Shown one piece after another: positions 12,525-25,000 of a stretch of DNA of 64,000 nt. The DNA is from Pristionchus mayeri (Eukaryota; Nematoda; Chromadorea; Rhabditida; Neodiplogasteridae). The notes under the pieces are model-generated. The model searched no databases. It was not told the origin of the DNA and was given only the letters and a program-made list of their open reading frames with translations. The first letter of the stretch is position 1; each line of letters begins with the position of its first letter. The DNA lies in contig BTRK01000005.1 in the NCBI GenBank assembly GCA_036245805.1, positions 23,288,984 through 23,352,983 on the forward strand, given 5' to 3'. The position numbers and the translations under genes are program-made.

Positions 12525-12765
12525 ATATAAGGGGGTGCGTTCCCCGTTTTGGCAAGTATGAATCGGTTTAAAAAAAAGGGAAGGTTTCAACTAGTTTAAT
12601 TTTTGTTGTCAATGGTTTAACTCGGTTCATCCATTGCATTTACTGTTACAAATGCAATGGATGAACCGAGTTAAACCATTGACAACAAAAATTAAACTAG
12701 TTGAAACCTTCTCTTTTTTTAAACCGATTCATACTTGCCAAAACGGGGAACGCACCCCCTTATAT
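12525..12765. mobile_element. Near-perfect hairpin MITE (family C) upstream of USP5
   Basis: Ends read TATAAGGGGGTGCGTTCC and the complement. The arms of about 113 nt match almost base for base and meet at TTGCATTTACTGTTACAAATGCAA. Related ends occur near 35950 and at about 41160-41340. It lies about 240 bp before the USP5 start codon. Confidence 0.9.
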
Positions 12766-13002
12766 CATCAATTATATTTTTAACATTGTGTGACAGTTTT
12801 ACTTTCTTTCGCTGATCCGCTCATCTTCAAAACAATAACTTTTGCTTTAGAGTTTCCGTTTCTTCTAAGCATCGTAATAAAAATCTTCGGAATATTCCTT
12901 TATAGTCATCATTTTTGGTTATCAATATATAACGTCGACTTCCTGTTTTCGATTCTATCTTTACAGTTACAGTTATCAACATTATTTGATTTTGAGGAAT
13001 TG

Positions 13003-16000
13003 ATGACAGACGTTTGCGTTGATAGCGGCGAAGCGCCAATCGAGAATCTTTCTGAACTGCTCAAGGATGTGGACGTATCTGCGTACACTATCCCCAATCA
13101 TTCCTCCAAGATTTTCAAAGATGAATGCATGTTCTGCTATACGACGCCTTACCATCCAGGTATTTGGTGACATCTATGATTATGCTACTGCGACAATTTT
13201 CAGGTGGTCTGTATATCTGTCTCAAGACTTTCACTGCATTCTGTGAGTCTCATGTAAAGGAAATCGCTGAGAAGAAAGGTCGAAACATATACCTCCAGTT
13301 GAAAAGCAAGAAGATTAGAGATGAAACCGAGGAGCCTCGTGAGAAGGTACCACTATTATTTAAAAATTTTCAAAATTGGGATTACTTAATGTCAGATCAA
13401 GCGACTCGCTATTGGAATAGAAGAAGGGTTCTGCAATGAGAAGTTAGCTATTGTATGTACGTTTGTACACTAAATATTTGATTGTAGGATCAACGTAGAG
13501 GATGAGTACTATCTTGTGATTTATCCACGATTGGCTACACGAATTCCCATCAATCTCCTCTCATCCCTTCCCATCGGCACGGCTTGTGAACGTATTGCTA
13601 CTACTACCAGCGCAGAAAGACTCGAACTGCTTCAAGTGTGTTAATGGGGTTATCATTTGTCCGAAATATTAGAAGATTGGAAGGAATATCTGCCAGCTGG
13701 TATCATAAAACTGGTATCATGCCTTACTTGTTTGAAGGGAGCGTCTAATGCTTGGGATGGAGAAACAAAACAAGTCACGAAGCACATTAACCTCAAGCAA
13801 ACGGATAGTCCTCCTCAGGTATGATAAGAGAGCTATGTATCTTCTTCAGGTGTATAATATTGTTCCATTAAGCTGCCTATGAGTGGCTGGAAGTGCGACG
13901 TGGACACATGCGATCTGACTGAGAATCTTTGGCTGAATCTCACAGATGGCGCCATCAGGTTGGACGTATAATCACAGATGTAAAAGCCCACAAGGGTTCA
14001 GGTGGTGTACAAAAAGTCAGATAGCATTTTTTCAAATGAAAAATGGGACACGATAGTAGTGTTGGCGTTTTGATTCTTTGCGACCGCGCTCTTTCGAAAA
14101 TAAAACAGCGGAATGATTCCCGAAATTCGACTCTCCCCATTTTGCATAGAATCAACTGATTCGTTCTCATTTCTCTAGGGAATCATTGATTCCCATAAAT
14201 GTTTGCATTATTCGAGACCAACTAATACGAAAAATGTATATAACACGGGTCTTCCGTAAGAATGCAGTAAAGTCTGCCACCAGGAAAAAGTCATAGTCAC
14301 GGATTTCAATGAAATTTAGTTTATGGATACTATTGGGGGTCCAAAGAAGGTATGTCCACTTGGTTTGGTCAATTTCGGACATTATCGATTTTTTGTGATC
14401 TACCTTTTGGAATACTGTAAATCGGTCAATTTTGATCGTACAGCCTACTGATTTTTTCCATTTTACGCGGAATTTCGAGATCTACAAATTCGTCTTCACT
14501 CCCCTCAACCGGGAAGGCCGGCTTCAGGGACTTTTGGCCAAAATACTTGTTTTTGGACCATGTTTATCGATTTTTTTCTTCATTCCCCTTCGATTTTATT
14601 TTTGCATTCGACTCTCCAAACAAAATTAGTAGGGGTCCATGTTGACCATTTTTCATATAACGAGGACTGTTATGTCGAAATAGTAAGTGGAGTCCCGGAT
14701 TTTTTTAAATTTTCGTTTTTTGTTCTAAATGGTCGTTTCTCAGAGGAAGTCTGCGCCTAAATCGATCAAATAAACCGAAAATATCATTATTTTTCCTGCC
14801 TTCGTAGATCATAATTTGGGGTCAATTGTGCAAAAGGAAGTATAGCATCGTCTTCAGAATGAAAAACTACCCTTTAGGCTATGTTTTCGAAAAATCGCTG
14901 TTCCAAGCTCTCTTCGAATTGTCCGGTCCTTACGAATACGGCGTCATATCGTCATAAATGGCGAAAACCTGACATTTTCAGCTTTTTTCTTAAATATCTC
15001 GAAAACCAGTCATTTTAGAGTTTCGACCACCTTCGTGAAAGTTATTCTACTCGTCGAGATGTATCGATTTCTTTTTTTTAAATGTGTATATCGGACCATT
15101 TAGAACTGAGAAACGACCATTTAGAACAAAAAACGAAAATTTAAAAAAATCCGGGACTCCACTTACTATTTCGACATAACAGTCCTCGTTATATGAAAAA
15201 TGGTCAACATGGACCCCTACTAATTTTGTTTGGAGAATCGAATGCAAAAATAAAATCGAAGGGGAATGAAGAAAAAATCGATAAACATGGTCCAAAAACA
15301 AGTATTTTGGCCATAAGTCCCCGAAACCGGCCTTCCCGGTTGAGGGGAGTGAAGGCGAATTTGTAGATCTCGAAATTCCGCGTAAAATGGAAAAAAAGAA
15401 GTAGGCTGTACGATCAAAATTGGCCGATTTACAGTATTCCAAAAGGTAGATCACAAAAAATCGATAATGTCCGAAATTGACCAAACCAAGTGGACATACC
15501 TTCTTTGGACCCCCAATAGTATCTATAAACTAAATTTCATCGAAATCTGTGACTATTACTTTTTTATAGTGGCAAAAGGAGCTCGTTTTCCTGCATTCTT
15601 ACAGAAGACCCGTGATAAGTTAATTTTGAAAGATATTTGACTTCATTGAATCGAGTGATCTAGGGAATCATTGATTCCCAGAACCACCGGTTCTCAGAAT
15701 CAAATGGTTCCGAATGAAAGGAATGAAAGGAATCAAAAGTGTCTGAGAATCGCCAAAGAATCAAAACGTCAACACTAGTCTGAACTTACAAGGAATGGCC
15801 GCGGGAATAGATTGGAGTTTCGGAGTGACATCCTGAGGGATGTAAGGGTACCCCGATTGGCTTTCGGAATCTATGTTTCAAAACTGCTGAGGAGACTCAG
15901 GGCATGAGAAAAATCGATAATTCATATTTCAATGAGCGTTTGTAAGGCCTTCCACATCCCCTAGCGACCAATCTTTAGTGGTGTAGTGGTAACAGTGGCA

Positions 16001-19000
16001 TCTTGAAATGAAGAGATTTTGGGTTCGTTTCCCGCAGCCGTAAATAATTTTGCCTTTCTTCGATACTCTTTTAATTAATGTTTTTATGACAAAAGCACTC
16101 ATGACAACTGATGAACACGTTCGTAAAAAATAGCAAGACAACAATGGGGCGCGAAAGGTTCATTGCATCGTTTTCTATTTTTATTTGTTTTAATGCACAA
16201 TGAAGTATGCCGACCCATCAGTCATTCCCTTGATCCAACTATAGTGTGAACGGCAACCAGAGATAGAGGGCAATAGATTTATAGAAAGAGAGTACGGTAA
16301 CGGAATAGTGAACGGGGCAATGGCACGACATGACAATGGCGCACTAGATACGGAAACGACATGGAAGGGGGAAAAGGGGGACTCCACTCCTCGGAGATCT
16401 CTCCGGACTACTTGGTGCACCTCTGTACACTTTCAGAGGCCTCATGTGGCCATTTACATGAAATAACACTACCGATTTAGAAGCCAGAATTAAATACAAT
16501 GTTTTATTTTTTGAAAAGAAAGACTATCATAGGGAATATTGTGTAAATTTGCAAATTTGTCTTTTATCGTTTATTACAATAAGTTTGTTGGATCCATTCT
16601 TTTAGATACCTATGACTATCTCAACTGTGCTTATCATTTTTTATCGTCTTAAATGTCACAAATTATTGGGCGAATGGCCAGACTTTTTTTCCCTTGTGAG
16701 TGAATGAACGATTAATAGTGTTCAAATGATTAATAGTGTTTTCGTGAGTGAGTTGGTTCAAAAAGGTGATGCTATGCACTTTTAGGTGCGGCCGATCTCA
16801 AATAATTGGAGATGGGGTTCGATCTAAAGGAAATAATCACATGAAGATGTACTACGAGGAGAAGAAATTTCCTCTCGTTGTACGTCAATTTCCAAAATCA
16901 CGAGATTGTGATGAACACAGGTCAAATTGGGAACGATCGAAGAGTCTGGAGTGGCTGATATTTATTCTTATGATGAAGATGACGCCGTTGCCAATCCAAA
17001 CTTGGAAAAGCATCTTGCTCATTTCGGATTGAAGATGAAGGAAATGAAAAAGAGTGAGAAGAGCACAGTGGAACTGGAATTGGATATGAATCAGGTAAGA
17101 GAGGAATTGGAAGAAGACCCTTGTAAAGTTATTAATATTAATGGAATATGAATGCAATTGATACAATTGGCAGCAGTGGGAATGGGCTCGTTGCCAAGAA
17201 GATGGAGAGAACTTGGAGACAGTTTATGGCCTTCTCCACACTGGAATAGTTAACATCGGGTCGAGTTGCTACATCAATTCAGTAAGTGACTGCACGAACA
17301 AACCAAATATTAGATTATCATAGGTCATTCAAGCTCTTCTTTCTATTCCCGATTTTGTTCTGATTCTGGGAAAGAAGGCGCCTTCCATTTTGGATGAGAT
17401 AGAGCCATCTGAGATGAATGATTCAATTCTCGGCCAGATGGCCAAGCTGTTCTCTTCCCTTGTGAGTGGCAACTTCGCCAAGGTGAGCAAACCTAAAAGA
17501 AATGGTCATTCCATAATTTGAAATTGGGAGGATGATTGAGGTACGTCGAACTTGTGTCCTATGTAGATCCTAAACCACTTTTCCAAAAGTGCTGACGGGC
17601 TCTCAGATTTGTGGAACTGTGAACTGAGATTTTGAATAACCGAGCGCGAGAATGTAACTTCAGTTCAAGTGTTTGCATGCCGTTCGTAGCCTAGTGGTTG
17701 TAAAAATGCTACCATTTTGCAGCCGTGGGTTCGAATCCCCATGGGAACAATATTTTTTGCAACACTTTTAAAACGTTCATTGCATCAATATTCGGACAAT
17801 GTCACTTGTACCGACGACTTTTTTAAATAAAGAAATATATGAAGTCGTGGTGTTTGGCCCAAACGTTCGTTGCACCACTACTGGTGCACATAAATCAGTC
17901 CTCCCAATTTCAAATTATGGAATGACCTTTCCCTTGAAAGAACTATGCAACTTATAAATTATATTTGAAGCCTCCTCCCAACCACGAGTACAATGGAGTC
18001 AAACCGACGCAATTCAGAAAAGTTGTGGGTAGGGGACATGTCGAGTTTTCGACATGCAAACAGCAAGATGCAGAGGAATATCTACGGTTGGTTGGTGACT
18101 GGTCAGATGCACGATTTGTTAAACGAAAACCTCGTTTGCCTCTTGGTCGAGAGCGAGAAACATTTAACTGTTTATTGGAAACGCATCGCTATTTTGACAT
18201 AAGAAAGCTCGGGAGAGTTACCCTCAATTGAATACTCTTCGAGTAGAATGGTTTTTTTTATCTCTCGCGAGATTTCTCGTCATTCTGAAGTGAAAATTAG
18301 CAACTTGGCAATAAAAAAATAATGTTGTGATAGGATACTTGCAGTCATTTGATGGACAAGATCTCGACTAATCTCCCTTGGACATTCGGAGATCCCAATT
18401 CAGCCCTTCGATTCAAACAACAGGTGAAACAACTATGTCACAGGAATCACGAGTCAACGGAGGGAAAAATAAACCCTTCCGGAACAATTTGCAAAAAGTT
18501 TTCAACATCTATTTGATATTATGGTGGGAGCATACCGTGGAGTCAACAAAGTAAAAAATGTAGACCATTTGTCCCAGAACCGGCTTTTTGAAATTTCCCG
18601 GTTTTGATTCCGGAATTTCTATATTTCAGCTCCTCGACGAGATAGAGAGATGAAATTGACCTCAAAATGATCGGAAAATTATTTCGTGCAACTTTTCTGT
18701 TCACATCAAAGCCATAGGACTGCAAATGAAAATTTGCTGATCGATAAACCGAATTCGCAGACAGAAATTAAAGAATGCTGGTTTTGTGAACCATGATTTT
18801 CCGAAATTTTATTACAGATTATGTGAGAATGAGTCCATATCTGTGTTAGAAAAAAATTAACATTTTTATATGGACGAATTTTGCCAGATATTGCTGCACA
18901 TCCGACATTGAGATAGCGGTGAAATGAAACTTCGAAATTTCGGCTTTTTACGGAAGGCGCAGCAAAGAATATTTTAGTATTGTAAGAGCCCGTTCGCGTA

Positions 19001-22000
19001 AGAGTCGAAAGTGTTGGAGGGTCTGGCAAACCAAATTTTCGAAGTTGAGAAAAGGGGAAATCGAAGGTGCTGATCATTGTTGTCAACATCATTTTGGATC
19101 ATTTCGATCGGTTAAGCGAGGCTGCACATGGACTGCATCTAGACTTCTACAGTCGCGTCGGAAAGTTTTCGGGCACTTTTTCGATTCCCTATAATTTTCT
19201 CCGCAGAAAAGATACAATTTTGATGTCCTGGTCTGATCTGGAACCCTCTCACTCAATAACATCTCCCTTTGTTCCCCCATCCTCTAATCCTATTCTTCCC
19301 CTCAGATTACTTCTCTCTCGCCACATCAACGACTCATTTGCCTGTCCGCTTTAGCCTATATAAAGAAGAGGAAATCCCCCCTCCTCGGCTTGTCCCGGTC
19401 ATTCGAAGAGACCATCCACATCCCGGGGGGATGTGGCGATGCGGGGTTTCCGGGAGAAACCCTAAACGCCTGTAGTTTGGGGCCTTGTATTTGACCCTTT
19501 GTTGTCGTCAATAAAAGTGGTGGAATAGAAAGGGGTTACTCGCAAGACAAGTAGTGGAATCTTCTGGCCGCGGGACCCAAACTCGCGCCTGTCGCTCCTC
19601 GCATACACTACTAAACAATGTACATAATTTTAGGAAATAAGTTGGCAGAGAATTCATCGTTACCCTGTCCTATACCTAAACCTTTCATCTCCAGAGAGAG
19701 GATTCCTTCTCAGCCTTTTTTAAAGAAATTTTTATTATCTATGGCAAAAGTTATGAATATGGGCAAGTCTAATCACAATTAGTTTCAAATACTCTCATTT
19801 CTTCCACCTCTAAAAAAACTCATACATGTAGCTGAAAACATGTTTTGCTCAAAACAACAGGCGCGAGTTTGGGTCCCGCGGCCAGAAGATTCCACTACTT
19901 GTCTTGCGAGTAACCCCTTTCTATTCCACCACTTTTATTGACGACAACAAAGGGTCAAATACAAGGCCCCAAACTACAGGCGTTTAGGGTTTCTCCCGGA
20001 AACCCAGCATCGCCACATCCCCCCGGGATGTGGATTACACTACTTTTATTGATGCGCAGCATGATAATATGTGTCATTTCATGCTGCGCTTCAATAAAAG
20101 TATATTTGGGGATGATCTATCCAAACAAAAATAGTTTTCCGACTTTTCATCACTCTGTACATCAACAAAAATGCTCAGGGCATTTTCAAAAATGTAGCAA
20201 AAACAAATCGCAACCGAGCGGATTCGAACCCACGGGGAACGCAGGCCAACCACAGAGCGCAACCACTGAGCTAGGCGGTCACACAGGGTGAAACCGCTCC
20301 GGTTGTAGAGAAGTGAGAGAACCGCGTCTCCCTACAATCTCTCGATATGACCATTTTTTCCTACATTCGGCGATCGATAATAAGAAATCCCACGCACCGA
20401 TTCTTTCACAAATATACCTCCTAGACCATCTCGACGAGTAGAATCCATTGCCGGGGGTTAGACAACCTTGCCATCAACTTGAACGAGCCTATCACGCGAT
20501 ATTGTGAATTTCACCCAATTTCGGACTTTTAAACGTCCGTCATGCTCGACGCGAGTGACCTGCCGACCTAATTAGAAGAAGTGAACCTTAGAATTGACCC
20601 AAAAGCTTAACCGCCAAAAATGGAGAGGTTAGCTCAATGCCGACGGGGTGATGGAAAATAGGTGGACGCACATAAAAGGGCCCTTTCGGGGTACCTGTAA
20701 TTCGGCTCCCAAACATCCGATCTACACGAAATTTGGACTGGAGCCTCTCCAGACCATGGGCACGCCGATTCCAAAGTTCGGTGAGCTTGCCGGCATTTTG
20801 AAAATTTTGGTCCCGCCCTCATCCTCGAGGGCCGAATTTTGGGGGGAAAAAATTGGGGGCTGGCCCCAAATGCTGTGGCGCTTCGCGCCACAGCTAATGT
20901 CTGACCCCGGTGGCTCCTCTCCCTAGTGCTCGAGAGAGTACGATAAAGAGTGATGCCACTATATACTTTACATACTGCACCATAAAACAACTGGCGATCA
21001 GCGAACTCAGCTTGATCCTGCAGTACCTCTACAGTATCCCATCGATCGCGCAGGAGCTTGCGTTTCGACTGATCATCGAGATCGAGTGAAAGCCCGAAAG
21101 ATGGGCGAGATCTATCTGAAGATCCTGGGCCTATGAGCCTGGTACCGTAGTCCATGGGTGAAAGATACCCTACCTCTTGACTCGGAGCATCCAGCCAAGA
21201 TAACGGACATGGATAGCGACTGAAAGTGGTGGTTTTTGTGTTCTGGAGGTTTACCTCCATCGAAACACCCCCTGCTGAAACTCAGTGCAAGGGCTGAGCC
21301 GGACCCGCAAAGTCAAGGATCTGAAGGCTCACTACAGTATACTGTAGCTCAGGTTGAAGGGAGACTCCCACAGACCTTTTGAGTTCCTTCTACAGTAAGC
21401 TCTGTGGAAGATGAATTCGAGTGCGAGTAGAACAATAGGAAGGGAAGGTGACATACCTCCTCCGATCTTGCACCGAATACAGTATACTCCTGACTCAAGT
21501 TCTTGCACCGTATACCTCCCGATTTGATTAAATTTATCGATCGAGACAGCGTGCGAGAATGAACCGACCACCACCACACCGAACGAGAACTAAAAATGAA
21601 TCTCGATTTTGGTTCAAAAAAACAAAACAAAATTGCCAAGTAAACAGACTCGGTGTTTACCGAGAACGATCCCCTGTGACGGGTATGGTATAAAGCGGAT
21701 GAGGGTACAGTACCTCCAAAGCAATGTAATCCGCACCATATCCTCAATAATGCTGTGATACTGAGGGATCTTTTAGACCCCGGTACTGACAGGGCGATCA
21801 AGCCACTACCACCCGGTAGGAGGAAGTCTGGAGGCTATAATGCCATGGCCCGGAACCTCACTGGCTTACTGTAACTGGCATTCGATGTAGCCTGAAAAGT
21901 CGTCCACACTGTAGAAGCTCCGGCATAGAAACCGGGACAGTGTGAAGTATCGACTGCAATACAAGCAAGCGAGATCTCAATGGGTTCGAATATGCGGTTG

Positions 22001-25000
22001 CGTATGGGGATAATAAACCCATTTGATCAATACTGTAGGCAAACAGAGCACCAGTTAAACGATAAAAGCGTTCAAAACCTAATTAGTTCCAAAAAATGGA
22101 AGGCTAATGAAAAGATATGCATCGATCGTTGCTGTAGGCAGAAAGTAGCCACAGCCTGATCTTTCCTAAGTAGTAGAAAGATAACGACTAAACATTGCAA
22201 TCTACAAGATAGCCAGGTACGGTATAAACCGAAAAGGATACCGTAACCGTGAGTGAACGCATAACGGCTACTCGATGCGCCTATCGAAAGTGATGGGCAT
22301 TGCGAACCAAAATTTCGAAAGACTACGATGAGTGTGGCGTGAAGGCACGCACACTATAGAGTCCGGACCAGATAAGAATTCTCGGGTCCTGTTTGGCTCT
22401 TATGCTCTATGAAGAGGCTAAGTAAGTGTCGCCTGTATAAGGTAGACAGAGTGATGGAAAGCCTAAATACATGGCATAAGTCAGTTCTGATGAAGTACAC
22501 AGAGATTGTGGACTGAGTCGGTGAGAATCGGCGGAGTTAGTAGACGTACTCTCCACTTTCCAGGCCGATCTGTTGCTCATAAGAAGTGGCAATGGGGGCA
22601 ACACACCGCTGAGCCTAGAAGGAGTAAGCCGTCCAGAGTGCGCACTAAGTGGCGGCAACTCCCGCAATCCTGTGGAGGTTACTCGCAGAACCTGGCCAAA
22701 CAGAGGAGACATTTAAAAAAAAACCCCAACATGCCAGTGGGAAGTTCGCCTTGAGTTAGTACCAGAACCAAGGAAAATTGATAACCGATTCGGTATTCGA
22801 TATCGATTGAATAATCCAAAATGGATTATGGCTACTGTCAGTAAAACATTGGAAGGCCATGACAGTATGCCGTCCTCGTCCATAATGCTGGATGGAGAGG
22901 ATAATGAATCCAGAGTGGATCTGAAGGTAGCCTCACCTCAGATGGATACGAGTGACGGGGTAATAATGTGCATAGTAGGACACACCACCATGTCCACTAT
23001 AGTACGGAAGGTTGTACCCACCCCGGCAAGTCATCCGAAAGTCCATGGAATATAGGACCTCTGACCGGCAACGCAGGTGTGGTGATCCACCGCGTTGACG
23101 TCACTCAATGCAGCAACGAAGATGGATACGAGCTATAAGGCTGTCCATCCATCCTGCGCGTAGATCGTGCGTCGTAAGTGGTACCTAACTTCAGGTCACT
23201 CACTGAACAATATAGGGATGGAGCCTAAATCCCTAGGGAGTGGTTGCACTCATGTGTTTTAATTTTTGAGTCCCACGATCCAGGCACCGACGCATTAAAA
23301 TCTGCGTTTTGAAACCAGGATGCCATCGCAAATATAGGCGATGAGAGTACCATCGTTTTCCCGCAAGGGCGATGAGTATCGCTTCAGGAGAACTGACACA
23401 GCTGGCTTGATTATGCAAAACATAGGCCTTGCATAATCGGAGTTAAAAAAGTACCGGTACATTGTTTGAAAGTTAACTCCAGTGATCACCGGCCCTGGTC
23501 AGTATCTCGGACCTAAACGAGGTTCCCATAGTCGCAGAAAGACGACTCACGAGATGGGAGATCCGTTATCAAATACCGGAACACAGAAGTGTTGGTAATG
23601 CCGACGGGTTGTCGCGACTCCCTAAGTATATACAGGCACCGTGCGGCGAAAAGGACCTTAAATAATAAAGAAGTAACAAAAAAAGAGCCCCAAATGAGAG
23701 ACTCGTGGACACTACCATATCCAAATGTGAATGGGAAGTGTAGACTCTAGCCGATGGGAGAAAGGCTAAACAGATGACTCAGGAAGGGTCGGAAAGTTAC
23801 CTGAAAGAAAGGACTACCTGACCTACTGTCTAGCTCAGAAAAAGTTGAGCCTACGGGAAACATAAACCAGTAATCCTCAAAAGAGCTCAATTAGAGAGTC
23901 GGAGTACCACTGCAATCACCCAACTAGAGTGGGCAGCGAGTACCAAACTGGCCCCGTACCAAGGGAGATCCGGAAACAGATAGTGGTAGAAGGAGGAAGA
24001 ACCCTGAAAATAATGGAGTATCTTCTCTATTCCACATCTGGCACCTGTCGCTCGTGGACAATTGTGCATACTGGAAACATCGAACGAATGGTTCTCAAGC
24101 AACAGAGCTGCAATACTGTTGTGGCAAAAATATGCCCGAGTATAGGATTTGTGATAACGGGCTCTATTCACCACTGAAGTAGCTATGGATAAATAAGGAA
24201 ATGAGCGAATGCTCTCCGTATCACAAATAATGGTCAGGTTGAACAAAACAGTTCCCGAAAAAGACCTACTCTACAAGAGTAATCAACCCATCAGCCTTAA
24301 AAGCCAAACCGAGCAAGGCTGGGGAGGAAACCGCAACCTGAATATGATTGGCGGGACTCAATAAAGCGGTCTTTAAAATTCCGCGATGACCGTTTTGGCG
24401 ATGAAAAAAATCGCGAGGACAAACGGTGATTTTTTCACCATGCGTGAAGTCGTGGTCTCATGACACACGCGTGGGAGAGAGTTTCTGAGAACCCAAACGA
24501 GGTGATCCCCAACGAGAAGATCACCAAAAGAGGGAGATGTAGACACATTAGTCGAACTTCCTTAGAAAAGTGAGAAGTAGGCTCCATGCCGAACTCACAA
24601 GTCAGAAGGGAGACGTAGGCATGAAAGACAGCTGAACTTCCTTGAATAATCCAACAAGGGAGAAGTAGACGCGAGTGTCGAACTTCCTTGATGTGAGGAG
24701 ACGTAGATCCAAAAAATTGAGCTCCTCATTGGGAGAGCTATAGGTTGCCAATAGTGCACCCTGTCCCTATCCTGACCGACAAATTTTTAAAATAACAGTC
24801 GGCAGGCCTGGCACCGAAAGAGTGTGACAGCAAGGCATAAGTATGCAAGAAGAATTTTCCGTTTTCCCCGAAACGATACGAGAACCGGAGCTTCACAGAC
24901 GCTAATGGTTCTAGTAGGGGAGGAGGAACGGGTGCTACATACGGAAATCCCGTATACGTACTCTGAGATAAATCGCATAATCGCTTACAACGTGAAGATC

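Larger units (their letters stand above)
11698..13002. promoter_or_regulatory. Divergent ARFGEF/USP5 intergenic region
   Basis: The two start codons face away from each other 1305 bp apart, so this region should hold both promoters. It contains a perfect 15-bp-arm hairpin with a 3-nt loop at 11956-11988 (CCACCCTCTTTCTT stem), GC-rich tracts near 11868-11940 and a hairpin element at 12525-12765. No TATA box could be assigned to either gene with confidence. Confidence 0.5.
13959..16785. other. 2.8 kb USP5 intron (within ZnF-UBP coding region)
   Basis: The exons on either side rejoin in phase inside the zinc-finger domain (…LTDGAI-R-CGRSQ…). The intron is almost wholly occupied by the composite element 14058-16431. 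Bases 16432-16785 hold AT-rich sequence with no recognised feature. Confidence 0.85.

Noticed and set aside
12790..13002. Longer N-terminus for USP5 starting at 12790
   Set aside because: The added residues are hydrophobic and AT-driven, begin next to the hairpin element, and have no counterpart in USP5; the Met at 13003 matches the family start.
20634..21260. 208-codon open frame on the minus strand
   Set aside because: It crosses the junction between the inserted block, the 5' LTR and the interior, so it cannot be an inherited gene, and no motif is visible.
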